From Bacillus sp. SM2101 (GTDB lineage Bacteria; Bacillota; Bacilli; Bacillales; SM2101), in contig NZ_JAEUFG010000031.1 in NCBI RefSeq assembly GCF_018588585.1, positions 1 to 46,149 on the forward strand: DNA of 46,149 nt, given 5' to 3'. Below, one piece after another: positions 27,410 to 36,221 of this stretch; position 1 is the first letter of the stretch; every line of letters starts with the position of its first letter. The notes beneath the pieces were generated by a model. The model did not search any database. It worked only from the letters and a program-made list of their open reading frames with translations, and was not told the origin of the DNA. The translations under genes were made by a program, and so were the position numbers.

Positions 27410-28366
27410 ATGAGAAATAATGAATTAGCTACTTTTGCTGGGGGCTGTTTTTGGTGTATGGTTAAGCCTTTTGACGAGCAACCTGGCATTAACAAATTAA
27501 TATCTGGTTATACTGGTGGACATAAAGAAAATCCAACATACAAGGAAGTATGTTCTGAAACAACAGGTCATTACGAAGCAGTTCAAATCTCGTTTAATCC
27601 AGAGGTTTTTCCGTACGAAAAATTGTTAGAATTATATTGGATGCAAATTGATCCTACAGATGCTGGTGGACAATTTCATGACAGAGGGGATTCGTATAGA
27701 ACTGCTATCTTCTATCATACAGAAGAACAAAAGAAATTAGCAGAACAATCAAAAGAAGACCTCGAAAGAAGTGGAAAGTTTAAACAACCTATCGTAACAA
27801 AAATTTTACCTTCAATGACATTTTATCAAGCTGAAGAATATCATCAAGATTATTACAAAAAAAATCCGTTTCGCTATAAAATGTACCGACAAGGCTCAGG
27901 GAGAGATACATTTTTGAAAAAACATTGGCGAGACACAAAAAAAGATGAACAATTAAAGCAAAGGTTAACTCCAATTCAATATGAGGTTACACAAAACAAT
28001 GGTACAGAACCACCCTTCAAAAATGAATATTGGGATAATAGGCAAGAAGGGATTTATGTGGACATTGTCTCAGGTGAACCACTATTTAGCTCTCTCGAAC
28101 AATTTGATTCAGGTTGTGGTTGGCCTAGCTTCACTAAACCAATATATGAAACAGGTGTCAAAGAAGATATGGATGTAAGTCATAATATGGTAAGAACTGA
28201 AGTGAGAAGTAAACAAGCAGACTCTCATTTAGGGCATGTTTTTGAGGATGGTCCAGGCCCTAACGGTTTACGTTATTGTATTAATTCAGCTGCACTAAAA
28301 TTTATTCCAAAGGATGAGCTAGAAGAACAAGGCTATGGTGATTTTAAGAGACTATTCAAAAAATAA
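27410..28366 (+). CDS. msrAB: MsrA-MsrB fusion methionine sulfoxide reductase
   Basis: 318 residues. The N-terminal MsrA domain (about 1-155) has the catalytic GGCFWC motif (Cys13) and the domain continues through [11 protein letters not shown]. The C-terminal MsrB domain (about 175-318) has SGCGWPSF and catalytic Cys290 in [11 protein letters not shown]. The zinc-binding CxxC pairs of many MsrB proteins are absent, so it is a zinc-free type. The fused enzyme reduces both stereoisomers of methionine sulfoxide. It sits downstream of the ypmQ-R-S block, where B. subtilis has separate msrB and msrA genes. ATG 27410 follows AAAGGTG. Confidence 0.95.
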   Translation: MRNNELATFAGGCFWCMVKPFDEQPGINKLISGYTGGHKENPTYKEVCSETTGHYEAVQISFNPEVFPYEKLLELYWMQIDPTDAGGQFHDRGDSYRTAIFYHTEEQKKLAEQSKEDLERSGKFKQPIVTKILPSMTFYQAEEYHQDYYKKNPFRYKMYRQGSGRDTFLKKHWRDTKKDEQLKQRLTPIQYEVTQNNGTEPPFKNEYWDNRQEGIYVDIVSGEPLFSSLEQFDSGCGWPSFTKPIYETGVKEDMDVSHNMVRTEVRSKQADSHLGHVFEDGPGPNGLRYCINSAALKFIPKDELEEQGYGDFKRLFKK

Positions 28367-28515
28367 AGTCTCTGCTTGTTTTTTACAAAAATTTAAGCAG
28401 TTTTCATCAATATATAAGATAAAAGACAAGATGACACGAATGAAAGCTGTCCACGTAATCATTTTTAATTCGTATAGTATCAACCTATGCATTTACAGAC
28501 AATAAAAAATACAAT

Positions 28516-28566
28516 CGCTTAACGGATAAAACCCCATCAAAAAGATAGGGACTTATCTGTTAAGCG
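28516..28566. terminator. Long hairpin between msrAB and uvsE
   Basis: CGCTTAAC-G-GATAA (28516-28529) pairs with TTATC-T-GTTAAGCG (28553-28566). It is nearly perfect apart from one mismatch and has inner C/G pairs. It lacks a clear U-tract on the plus strand; it may act as a terminator or a protein site. The rest of the 307-bp gap shows no gene. Confidence 0.55.
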
Positions 28567-28673
28567 CATTCTTATGAACTTTAATATAAACTTTACATAT
28601 CATTTTAATATTTGTTAATAATGAATAAGACCGCATTGCTTTACTCATCTATGACTATTGTGAGGTAAATACT

Positions 28674-29639
28674 ATGACGATCGTTAGACTTGGATATGTT
28701 GCAATGAGCATGGAACTGACAAATTCCTCTCCATCAAAAACAATGACCTTCTCACAATTTCAGAAAATACAGGATCGAGAGGCAGCATTGCATAAATTGG
28801 AACAAATATCACAGTTAAATTTAAACAACACTTTCAAACATTTAAAACATAATGTTGCATCTGATGTTCATTTTTATCGTTTCACTTCACGGCTAATTCC
28901 ATTAGCAACCCACGAAGAGCTTGTTGATTGGAATTTTTTACAGCCATTAAAATTGTTACTGCGTGATATTGGAAATTTTGTCAACAAGCATCAAATGAGG
29001 ATCGACTTTCACCCTGATCATTTTGTCATTATAAATTCTCCCAAAAAGCACGTCTTACAAAATTCATTAAAAACTTTAAAGCTTCACTTTATACTACTAA
29101 AGGCAATGGGAATTGATATAACTCACCGTTGTGTCATGCATGTTGGAGGTAACTATAAGGAAACGGAAAAATCACTTGAACGATTTGTAGATAATTGGAT
29201 GGTTGTACCAAGAGCAATTCAAAAAATGATCATGCTTGAAAATGATGATACTTCATTTACAGTTGATGATACACTATATTTATGTGAAAAACTAAATATT
29301 CCACTCGTCTTCGATTATCACCATCACCTCGCACACCATCAGCAAGAAAGTTGGCAAATGAACTGGCAACGTATTGTGAATACTTGGGAAACATCACCAC
29401 TCCCAATTAAAATGCATATTTCAAGTCCGAAAAGCGAAACAGCTTTTAGGCATCATGCAGATTATATTGACCTATCAATGTTCATGCGTTTTTTGAATGA
29501 GATAAAAGGTAGCATTCCGCAAATTGATTGTATGATTGAAGCGAAAAGAAAGGACGAAGCATTGTTTACAATTATGGAACAGTTAAAGATGGTAGAACAA
29601 ATTGAAATAATTGATGGTTCTACATTTTACATGAAATAA
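28674..29639 (+). CDS. uvsE: UV damage endonuclease UvsE
   Basis: 321 residues, the usual length of UvsE/UvdE. N-terminal RLGYVAMSMEL, RFTSRLIPLATHE, metal-ligand regions HPDHF, HVGG, LENDD, FDYHHH, KMHISSPK and MIEAKRKD follow the family order for a TIM-barrel with three metal sites. It nicks DNA 5' to UV photoproducts and abasic sites, starting a repair route independent of UvrABC. Spore formers often carry it (ywjD in B. subtilis). The start at 28674 follows GAGGTAAAT. Confidence 0.93.
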   Translation: MTIVRLGYVAMSMELTNSSPSKTMTFSQFQKIQDREAALHKLEQISQLNLNNTFKHLKHNVASDVHFYRFTSRLIPLATHEELVDWNFLQPLKLLLRDIGNFVNKHQMRIDFHPDHFVIINSPKKHVLQNSLKTLKLHFILLKAMGIDITHRCVMHVGGNYKETEKSLERFVDNWMVVPRAIQKMIMLENDDTSFTVDDTLYLCEKLNIPLVFDYHHHLAHHQQESWQMNWQRIVNTWETSPLPIKMHISSPKSETAFRHHADYIDLSMFMRFLNEIKGSIPQIDCMIEAKRKDEALFTIMEQLKMVEQIEIIDGSTFYMK

Positions 29640-30232
29640 CAGCGCTCTTTCTTATAGTTTGTTGTTTTTCTTGCTTAAATTTGAATTAGGTATCTTGATG
29701 ATATAAATCTTTATAATCATTAGAGAAGAAAAGATTACTCAAAACGTTAGCAATATGCGTATTGGAATCTTATTATGAAAAGCAGCAAATAAGTAAAAAC
29801 AGCCAATAACAAATAGCTACAGCATTAGACCTACTATATGTGATGATAGAGGTCTATTTTTTTACTTACAACGATTGAACAGACCCTAGATACTTTAGAT
29901 AAGAAAACTAACTTTACTATAAAAACATTATGTAAACAAGATGCTAACCATCTTCATTTTAAACATAATACAAAGACGAGTGGTGATCATTTTGCATGTA
30001 TTTCGTCGTATATACTTCATTTATAAATCAAATTTTAAAATAAAAACTCATAAAAAACTGTTTTCCCTTTGAGTATATTTATCGTACTTTGAACAACTAG
30101 CTTTTATTGCAACATAGGTAAAAAAATTGAAACAATGTGTTATACAGTCTCCAAACTAGCCTAGTGCATATTGAGACAGCTTTTCGGTCATGATAAGTAT
30201 GGTAGGAGTTTGGTTTGTTTGGAGGTATATTT
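29640..30232. other. Long intergenic region with an orphan terminator
   Basis: A good terminator lies at 29826-29862. The rest (29863-30170) shows no convincing gene. A promoter candidate TTGAGA (30171-30176), 17-bp spacer, TAAGTA (30194-30199) precedes the 45-residue gene. Confidence 0.4.
29826..29862 (+). terminator. Orphan rho-independent terminator
   Basis: TAGACCT-a-CTAT (29826-29837) pairs with ATAG-AGGTCTA (29846-29856 region), then a T-run follows. It is about 190 bases after uvsE, so it either ends a long uvsE 3' tail or a small RNA from 29650-29826. Confidence 0.75.
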
Positions 30233-30370
30233 ATGCTTAACAATGATTATGAAATTAAATTAATTTATGAAGCAAATGATGCAGAAATAGACGAGAGAAA
30301 TAAAAGAGTTATTGAAAGTAAGAAACAAGTGCCTTTTAAATCTAGAAAGAACAAGCGTCGACAAGTTTAA
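30233..30370 (+). CDS. Small basic protein, 45 residues
   Basis: ATG 30233 is 8 bases after TTGGAGG. The product opens MLNNDYEIKLIYEANDAE and ends in a strongly basic tail (KSRKNKRRQV). It has no membrane helix. Its own good terminator lies 30 bases after the stop. The acidic/helical start and basic tail suggest nucleic-acid or membrane surface binding, but I recognise no family. Confidence 0.7.
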   Translation: MLNNDYEIKLIYEANDAEIDERNKRVIESKKQVPFKSRKNKRRQV

Positions 30371-30399
30371 GGTAGCTTGCTTTCAAGCAAAATAATTTG

Positions 30400-30437
30400 A
30401 CTCAGATGGAGGATGAAACATCTGAGTTCGTTTTTAC
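30400..30437 (+). terminator. Terminator of the 45-residue gene
   Basis: ACTCAGATG (30400-30408) pairs perfectly with CATCTGAGT (30419-30427), followed by a T-rich run. Confidence 0.88.
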
Positions 30438-30522
30438 TATCTATTTAAGGATCTAATAAAGAATATGTTGTTTATTGTAGTTCTTAAAAAAATAAAAAAA
30501 TAATGTTATAAGGGCGTGGAGT

Positions 30523-31428
30523 ATGGTGGAAAATGATTGTCTCATTATTGGAGGAGGAATAGCAGGACTTCAAGCAGCAATCCAACTAGGTAGATATAAT
30601 CATCGTATTACAGTCATTGACAATAACCAAGGGAGGTCTTCAATATGCCGGTGTTACCATAATATATTGGGCTGGCCTCATGGTGTAAGTGGAGAGAAGC
30701 TTCGTCAATTAGGTAAAGAGCATGCGATAGGCTTAGGAGTTTGTTTTATCAAAGACAAAATAGTAGATGTAAGGAAGCAGGATGAGCTATTTGTGTTAAT
30801 CGGTGAAAAGGGGGACTCATATAAAGCAAAAAGAGTGTTGTTTGCAACAGGTATTGTTGAACGGTTCCCCAACATTCCTAAACTTGTACCATGTTTAGGG
30901 TTAACGGTTTATGTGTGTCCGGATTGTGATGGATACGAAGTGACAAATAAAAAGGTTATAGTTATAGGTTCGGGAAATGTTGGAGCATCTCTTGCGATAA
31001 CACTTACATACTGGTCGGAAAATATTGTCTATGTAAACCATGGCAAAGAAACTATCAAACAATCACTATTGAGCGAGCTAAGTGAACATCATATCACATT
31101 AGCTAATGAAAGTATTACGGAGATTATAGTACAAGGGGAAGGTCAGTTTTCAGGAGTTCAATTTGGTAACGGAGAAATCATTATGGCTGATCGAGGCTTT
31201 ATTGGCTTTGGAGGTAATAAAGTGAACAGTGACTTAGCATACAAGCTAGGAGTAGAACGAATGGAGAATCATCATATCGTCACAAATCATCGCACAAAAG
31301 AAACAAGTGTTAAAAATATATGGGCTGCAGGTGACATCACTATACATTCTGAACAAGTAACGCTAGCGATGGGGGAGGGTGCCCAAGCAGCTATTTGGAT
31401 CCATAAACGTATTTTTGAAGAAAGGTGA
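30523..31428 (+). CDS. Thioredoxin-reductase-like flavoprotein
   Basis: 301 residues. The FAD-binding motif GGGIAG (10-15) is near the N-terminus, the redox-active CPDC (Cys132, Cys135) is in VCPDCDGYEV, the NAD(P)H-binding motif is GSGNVG, and the C-terminal WAAGDI motif binds FAD. The order and the Cys pair within the NADPH domain match low-Mr thioredoxin reductases. It is slightly shorter than TrxB and diverges strongly (RSSICRCYHNILGWP replaces usual TrxB sequence), so it may act on another disulfide partner. It stands alone with no thioredoxin gene nearby. Confidence 0.87.
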   Translation: MVENDCLIIGGGIAGLQAAIQLGRYNHRITVIDNNQGRSSICRCYHNILGWPHGVSGEKLRQLGKEHAIGLGVCFIKDKIVDVRKQDELFVLIGEKGDSYKAKRVLFATGIVERFPNIPKLVPCLGLTVYVCPDCDGYEVTNKKVIVIGSGNVGASLAITLTYWSENIVYVNHGKETIKQSLLSELSEHHITLANESITEIIVQGEGQFSGVQFGNGEIIMADRGFIGFGGNKVNSDLAYKLGVERMENHHIVTNHRTKETSVKNIWAAGDITIHSEQVTLAMGEGAQAAIWIHKRIFEER

Positions 31429-31509
31429 ATTTTATCTTATTAAACATTATTTAATATAAGTTACTATCCTCCGAACAAATGTTATTTTAGCCTCTTATAT
31501 GACAAAATG

Positions 31510-31569
31510 ATTGTTGAAGCGATTGGATGATATTAAAACTTGGTGATCATCCCGAGTTAATTCAACAAT
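31510..31569. repeat. Nested inverted repeat
   Basis: ATTGTTGAA (31510-31518) is an exact inverted copy of TTCAACAAT (31561-31569). Inside, GGATGAT (31525-31531) matches ATCATCC (31546-31552). Together they make a 60-nt imperfect hairpin 80 bases after the flavoprotein gene, without a U-run. Confidence 0.55.
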
Positions 31570-31965
31570 AACTTCCTCATCTTATTAATTCTCATTTATA
31601 TAATAAAGACTCATGATATTCATTATTAACTATCCTCATATGTCACAAAACTTCTCTTGAGCTAAAAAAGTTAGGAATCATACACAAATATACAAAATTA
31701 CCTGATATCTACCAATCTAAAACCACTTATTTTTGTACCGTATATGTTGAATAATAAATAAATTTTTTTCAGTTAGAAAAAAGTGAATCTTTCTTACATA
31801 TGATGTGTAAAGAGGATAAGTTGCTATTCTAACTCTAAAAAAATTAACTAGGGATTTATCAACGGATACTGATTTTGAAACTCCAAGGGTGAAAAGCTAA
31901 GACTTGTATACGTAACAAAAGTTGCATACTTGGTTATTCCTTAATAGGTAAATCACAATCATTGT

Positions 31966-32107
31966 AAAAGGCTCTTTCGTAAACAATGTTATTATTTTTA
32001 CTAAAAATGGACAGTATGTTGAGTTTTATGAGAGCTCAATACATGTAATCGTAGAAAAAATGCCAAAAATGCAGCTTAGGTGCTTGTGCCTAAAAACGAA
32101 AAGCACT
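31966..32107 (-). repeat. Dispersed short repeat element, copy 7
   Basis: The left end AAAAGGCTCTTTCGTAAAC is the reverse complement of the family right end (GTTTACGAAAGAGCC). A degenerate partner ACGAAAAGCACT ends at 32107. The element sits in the leader of yodT, 60 bases before its start. Confidence 0.55.
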
Positions 32108-32166
32108 AATCGATGGGAAAACAACCTAGCAATAAACAGCCTTTGTTAATGAAAGGAGGTTATAGT

Positions 32167-33513
32167 TTGGAGGAAACTCATTTAATTAAACCTGTATTAG
32201 ACAAAGAGTACCCTATTATTAGTCATGGTAAAGGTATTTACTTGTACGATACTAAAGGAAAAAAATATTTAGATGGATCATCTGGTGCGATTACTGCAAG
32301 TATTGGTCATGGGGTTCAAGAAATTATAGACGTGATGGCAGATCAAGCGAAAAAAGTTTCCTTTGTTTATCGTTCGCAATTTACAAATGAACCTGCCGAA
32401 CAACTAGCTAAAAAAATGAGTGAGCTAACATCAAGTGATTTTCATTGGTCGTTTTTTGTAAATAGTGGTTCAGAAGCAACCGAAACAGCAATGAAAATAG
32501 CCATTCAATACTGGCAGGAGCGCAATATGAAAGGAAAAAATAAAATACTATCTAGATGGATGAGTTACCACGGCATAACCATAGGCGCATTATCTATGTC
32601 TGGTCACTTAAAACGGAGGGCTCGATTTATTTCTTTACTTGACGATTTACCGATTATTCCACCTCCTTATTGTTATCGTTGTCCATATCATTCAACATAC
32701 CCTTCGTGCGAGTTAATGTGTGCGACAGAGCTTGAACGAGTGATAAAACGTATTGGCGCCGAGAACATAGCAGCCTTTATTGCAGAACCGATTATTGGAG
32801 CTGCTGCTGGTGCACTTATTCCACCTTCGAATTATTATCAAACGATTAAAGATATTTGTGAAAGAAATAATATTTTATTTATCGCAGATGAAGTAATGAC
32901 AGGTTTAGGGCGTACTGGAAAAATGTTTGCAATTAACCATTGGAATGTTGAACCTGACATTATCACCTTAGGGAAAGGATTGAGTGGGGGCTATACACCA
33001 ATAGCATCGACGTTAGTAAGCGATCATGTTATGCAGCCATTTATTAAAGGATCAAAAACAATCATGAGCGGCCATACGTTTAGTGCGAATCCACAATCAG
33101 CAGCAGTAGCATTAGCAGTAATTAACTATGTAGAAAAACATAATTTAGTAGTATCAGCTGAAAAAAAGGGATATAGCTTGATGGAGAAATTGGATAAACT
33201 ACGTCAAAACAACCCAATTATCGGTGATGTTAGGGGGAAAGGTCTGTTAATTGGTGTTGAGTTTGTATCGGACATATTTAGTAAACTACCATTTAAAGAA
33301 GAGGTAAATGTAACAGATATTGTTGTGCACAAAGCTCAGGAGAGAGGTTTGCTTGTTTATCCAGCCAACGCTGGAACAGAAGGGGTTGGTGGTGATGCTG
33401 TATTAATAGCTCCTCCTTTGACTATTTCTAATGAAGAAATTGATGAACTAGTTAACCTTTTTGAAATATCATTACAAGAAGTGCAAAAAGAATTGCAAAT
33501 TATAGGGATGTAA
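32167..33513 (+). CDS. yodT: Class-III PLP-dependent aminotransferase (YodT-like)
   Basis: 448 residues from TTG 32167, chosen because AAAGGAGG (32152-32159) lies 7 bases upstream; ATG 32113 lacks a site. Family motifs are SGSEATETA, the PLP aspartate in FIADEVMTGLGRTG and the PLP lysine in TLGKGLSGGYTPIA. In B. subtilis, yodT starts the yodT-S-R-Q-P-kamA operon, and the same order begins here. I infer that it transaminates an amino group of a beta-lysine-derived intermediate. It is followed by the CoA-transferase genes. Confidence 0.9.
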   Translation: MEETHLIKPVLDKEYPIISHGKGIYLYDTKGKKYLDGSSGAITASIGHGVQEIIDVMADQAKKVSFVYRSQFTNEPAEQLAKKMSELTSSDFHWSFFVNSGSEATETAMKIAIQYWQERNMKGKNKILSRWMSYHGITIGALSMSGHLKRRARFISLLDDLPIIPPPYCYRCPYHSTYPSCELMCATELERVIKRIGAENIAAFIAEPIIGAAAGALIPPSNYYQTIKDICERNNILFIADEVMTGLGRTGKMFAINHWNVEPDIITLGKGLSGGYTPIASTLVSDHVMQPFIKGSKTIMSGHTFSANPQSAAVALAVINYVEKHNLVVSAEKKGYSLMEKLDKLRQNNPIIGDVRGKGLLIGVEFVSDIFSKLPFKEEVNVTDIVVHKAQERGLLVYPANAGTEGVGGDAVLIAPPLTISNEEIDELVNLFEISLQEVQKELQIIGM

Positions 33514-33542
33514 GATTCCTAGTATTGAGAGGTGAAATAGTG

Positions 33543-34244
33543 ATGTCTCGTATCGAAAACTCATTTAAAAAAATAATTACCGCATATGATGCTGTAAAAC
33601 AAATAACAGATAATAGCACGCTAATGTTCGGTGGTTTCGGAGGAGTTGGTAGTCCCCCAACGTTAATTGATGAAATTTTATCGAAAAGACCAAAAAATTT
33701 GACCTTAATTGGTAATGATGCTGGATTTCCGGAAATAGGTATTGGGAAAATTGTGTGTGAAGGATTAGCTAGTAAACTAATTGCATCACATATAGGATCA
33801 AATCCAGTTGCAGGAAAGTTAATGTCAGACGATAACTTAACAGTTGAGTTTTCACCACAAGGAACTTTAGTTGAAAGAATCAGAGCTGGTGGAGTTGGTC
33901 TTGGAGGGATATTAGTAGATATAGGTATAGATAATGAAACTGTTAACCATGAAAAAGAAAGAATAACAGTTGATGGAAAAGAATATTTACTAGAATCGCC
34001 ATTAATTGCAGATGTGGCTATTATATATGCTAAAAAAAGTGACCCGTTCGGGAATCTAATTTACCACAAAACGGCTCAAAATACCAACCCTCTCGTCGCA
34101 ATGGCAGGAAATTATACGATTGCCGAAGTTGAAGAAATTGTACCGTTAGGTCATATTCACCCTGAAGAAATTGTGACACCTGGGATTTTCGTCAATAGCA
34201 TTGTTCAAAGTAAAGGAGTGAATTGGTCATGGGTATGGGAATAG
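33543..34244 (+). CDS. yodS: CoA-transferase subunit A (YodS-like)
   Basis: About 233 residues. GGFGGVGSPPTLID is the glycine-rich CoA-transferase family I alpha-subunit opening. The segments FSPQGTLVERIRAGGVGLGGIL and AKKSDPFGNLIYHKTAQNTNP match AtoD/ScoA-type subunits. ATG 33543 follows GAGAGGTGA; the stop overlaps the start of the next subunit by 16 bases, which suggests translational coupling. It should activate the acid product of beta-lysine breakdown to a CoA ester. Confidence 0.9.
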   Translation: MSRIENSFKKIITAYDAVKQITDNSTLMFGGFGGVGSPPTLIDEILSKRPKNLTLIGNDAGFPEIGIGKIVCEGLASKLIASHIGSNPVAGKLMSDDNLTVEFSPQGTLVERIRAGGVGLGGILVDIGIDNETVNHEKERITVDGKEYLLESPLIADVAIIYAKKSDPFGNLIYHKTAQNTNPLVAMAGNYTIAEVEEIVPLGHIHPEEIVTPGIFVNSIVQSKGVNWSWVWE

Positions 34245-34891
34245 ATGTACGTAATCGAATAGCCAATAGAGCTGCTGAAGAAATAAAGAATGGGATGATT
34301 GTGAATTTAGGAATTGGTATACCATCATTAGTTCCAAATCACCTTCGACAAGATATTCATGTCATGTTTCATGCAGAAAACGGAGTGCTTGGAATTGGTC
34401 CAAGCCCAAAAAAAGGAAATGAAGATGAGAATCTTTGCAATGCAGCAGGATATCCAGTCACGGTTGTAAACGGTGCTTCTTATTGCGACAGCGCTATTGC
34501 ATTTGGAATGATTAGACGTGGATATGTAGATTTAACGATTTTAGGTTCGTTACAAGTGAGTCAAAACGGAGATTTGGCCAATTGGATTATACCAGGTAAA
34601 AAGGTACCAGGTATGGGCGGGGCGATGGAGCTAGCACAAAAAGCACAAAAAGTTATTGTCGTAATGAGTCATGCAGATAAAATGGGACAACCAAAAATAC
34701 TTGAAAAATGCTCGTTACCGCTTACTTCAAAAAGCTGTGTTCACATGATCATTACAGATATGGCGGTGATCCATGTAACGAAAGATGGTTTGTTATTATC
34801 CGAGTTAATGGCACCGTTCTCAGTTCAAGATGTTATTGATAAAACAGGTGCCTTGCTACATGTAAGTGACAATCTACAAGTAATTCCATAA
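34229..34891 (+). CDS. yodR: CoA-transferase subunit B (YodR-like)
   Basis: 220 residues. NLGIGIPSLVPNH and the (S/A)ENG motif in FHAENGVLGIGP, which carries the catalytic glutamate that forms the CoA thioester, identify the beta subunit. GASYCDSAIAFGMIRRGYVDLTILG matches AtoA/ScoB. ATG 34229 lies 10 bases after AAAGGAG, inside the end of the A-subunit gene. It forms a heteromeric enzyme with that subunit. Confidence 0.92.
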   Translation: MGMGIDVRNRIANRAAEEIKNGMIVNLGIGIPSLVPNHLRQDIHVMFHAENGVLGIGPSPKKGNEDENLCNAAGYPVTVVNGASYCDSAIAFGMIRRGYVDLTILGSLQVSQNGDLANWIIPGKKVPGMGGAMELAQKAQKVIVVMSHADKMGQPKILEKCSLPLTSKSCVHMIITDMAVIHVTKDGLLLSELMAPFSVQDVIDKTGALLHVSDNLQVIP

Positions 34892-34916
34892 TTGACAAGA
34901 AAGGAGCGTCTAACAA

Positions 34917-36197
34917 ATGCATCATCACAAAGAGCGCATTCATGAATGGATTAGTAATAATCAAACGAAAGCGACACAGTTGTTACAAAAAGTAGTTCAA
35001 GAGGAAAGTACTCAAGGAAATGAAGGGTCAGCTCAAGCTGTAATTATTGAAAAATGTCGGGAATTGGGTTTACAGATCGATATATGGGAACCTTCTATAA
35101 GTGAATTAACGACTAGTGCATATTTTGTATCAACACGGAAGAACTTCATTAATAGCCCTAACGTTGTTGCTGTATTGAAAGGAAGCGGTGGTGGTCGATC
35201 GATTATTTTGAACGGACATATAGATGTTGTTCCAGAAGGTGATCACAACCAGTGGGATATTGACCCCTACAGTGGGGAAGTAAAAAATGGACGATTATAT
35301 GGTCGAGGCTCTACTGATATGAAAGGTGGAAATATTGCATTATTATTAGCCATAGATGCCATTAAGGGATTAGGTATTAAATTAAAAGGCGATGTGATCT
35401 TTCAAAGTGTCATTGAAGAAGAGAGTGGCGGTGCTGGAACGTTAGCTACATTATTAAGAGGGTATAAAGCAGATGCTGCAATTATTCCAGAACCTACAAA
35501 TATGAAAATATTTCCTAAACAACAAGGATCTATGTGGTTTAGATTAATGGTAAAAGGCAGAGCCGCTCATGGAGGTACTAGGTATGAAGGTGTTAGTGCG
35601 ATTGAAAAAAGCATGTCTGTTGTTACCCATATTGAACAACTTGAAAAAAAACGCAACGAAAATATAAATGATCCTCTATATGCAAATATCCCAATCCCAA
35701 TCCCAATAAATATCGGTAAAATCTCAGGAGGAACTTGGCCATCATCAGTAGCTGATACGGTGATTATAGAAGGAAGAATGGGTGTTGCACCGAATGAATC
35801 ATTACAAGCAGCACAAGCCGAAATGAAAAATTGGCTAACAACCCTATCTTTACAAGATAGTTGGTTTGAACATAACCCAGTTGATTTGGAATGGTTTGGT
35901 GCTAGGTGGGTACCTGGAACGCTTAACTTAGACCATGAGTTAATCAATGTATTAAGCTCTAAATATCGTTTAATTATGAATGAACAGGCTATAGTAGAAG
36001 CTTCACCTTGGGGAACTGATGGTGGGCTGCTTTCACAAGTTGGCGATATACCAACAGTTGTGTTTGGACCAGGGGTTACAGAGGTTGCTCACTATCCAAA
36101 CGAGTTTGTTGAATTAGACAAAATATTTCAAACAGCTGAGATTATCGCTCTGACAGTTTTGGAATGGTGTGGTGTCATTGAAGAAAATATTGAGTAG
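34917..36197 (+). CDS. yodQ: M20-family deacylase/peptidase (YodQ-like)
   Basis: 426 residues. M20 metal-site motifs are present: LNGHIDVVPEG (His and Asp), GRGSTDMKGG (bridging Asp), VIEEESGGAG (catalytic Glu pair) and IPEPTN, plus a dimerisation insert. The family includes ArgE and DapE, zinc enzymes that cut acyl-amine bonds. In this cluster it most likely removes the acetyl group introduced by YodP, as proposed for B. subtilis YodQ. ATG 34917 follows AAAGGAG. Confidence 0.88.
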   Translation: MHHHKERIHEWISNNQTKATQLLQKVVQEESTQGNEGSAQAVIIEKCRELGLQIDIWEPSISELTTSAYFVSTRKNFINSPNVVAVLKGSGGGRSIILNGHIDVVPEGDHNQWDIDPYSGEVKNGRLYGRGSTDMKGGNIALLLAIDAIKGLGIKLKGDVIFQSVIEEESGGAGTLATLLRGYKADAAIIPEPTNMKIFPKQQGSMWFRLMVKGRAAHGGTRYEGVSAIEKSMSVVTHIEQLEKKRNENINDPLYANIPIPIPINIGKISGGTWPSSVADTVIIEGRMGVAPNESLQAAQAEMKNWLTTLSLQDSWFEHNPVDLEWFGARWVPGTLNLDHELINVLSSKYRLIMNEQAIVEASPWGTDGGLLSQVGDIPTVVFGPGVTEVAHYPNEFVELDKIFQTAEIIALTVLEWCGVIEENIE

Positions 36198-36221
36198 TTA
36201 TAGTAGCAAATAGGGGGGAGT

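Larger units (their letters stand above)
31429..32166. other. Long upstream region of the lysine-degradation genes
   Basis: It contains an inverted-repeat structure (31510-31569) and repeat copy 7 (31966-32107). I see no gene and no convincing -24/-12 promoter; the nearest (TGGACA-N5-TTGAG at 32008-32023) lacks the key GC. Confidence 0.45.

Noticed and set aside
32008..32023. Sigma-54 promoter TGGACA-N5-TTGAG before yodT
   Set aside because: The near-invariant GC of the -12 box is GA and the -24 box is poor.
32113..32166. ATG 32113 as start of yodT
   Set aside because: No ribosome site; the AAAGGAGG at 32152 points to TTG 32167.
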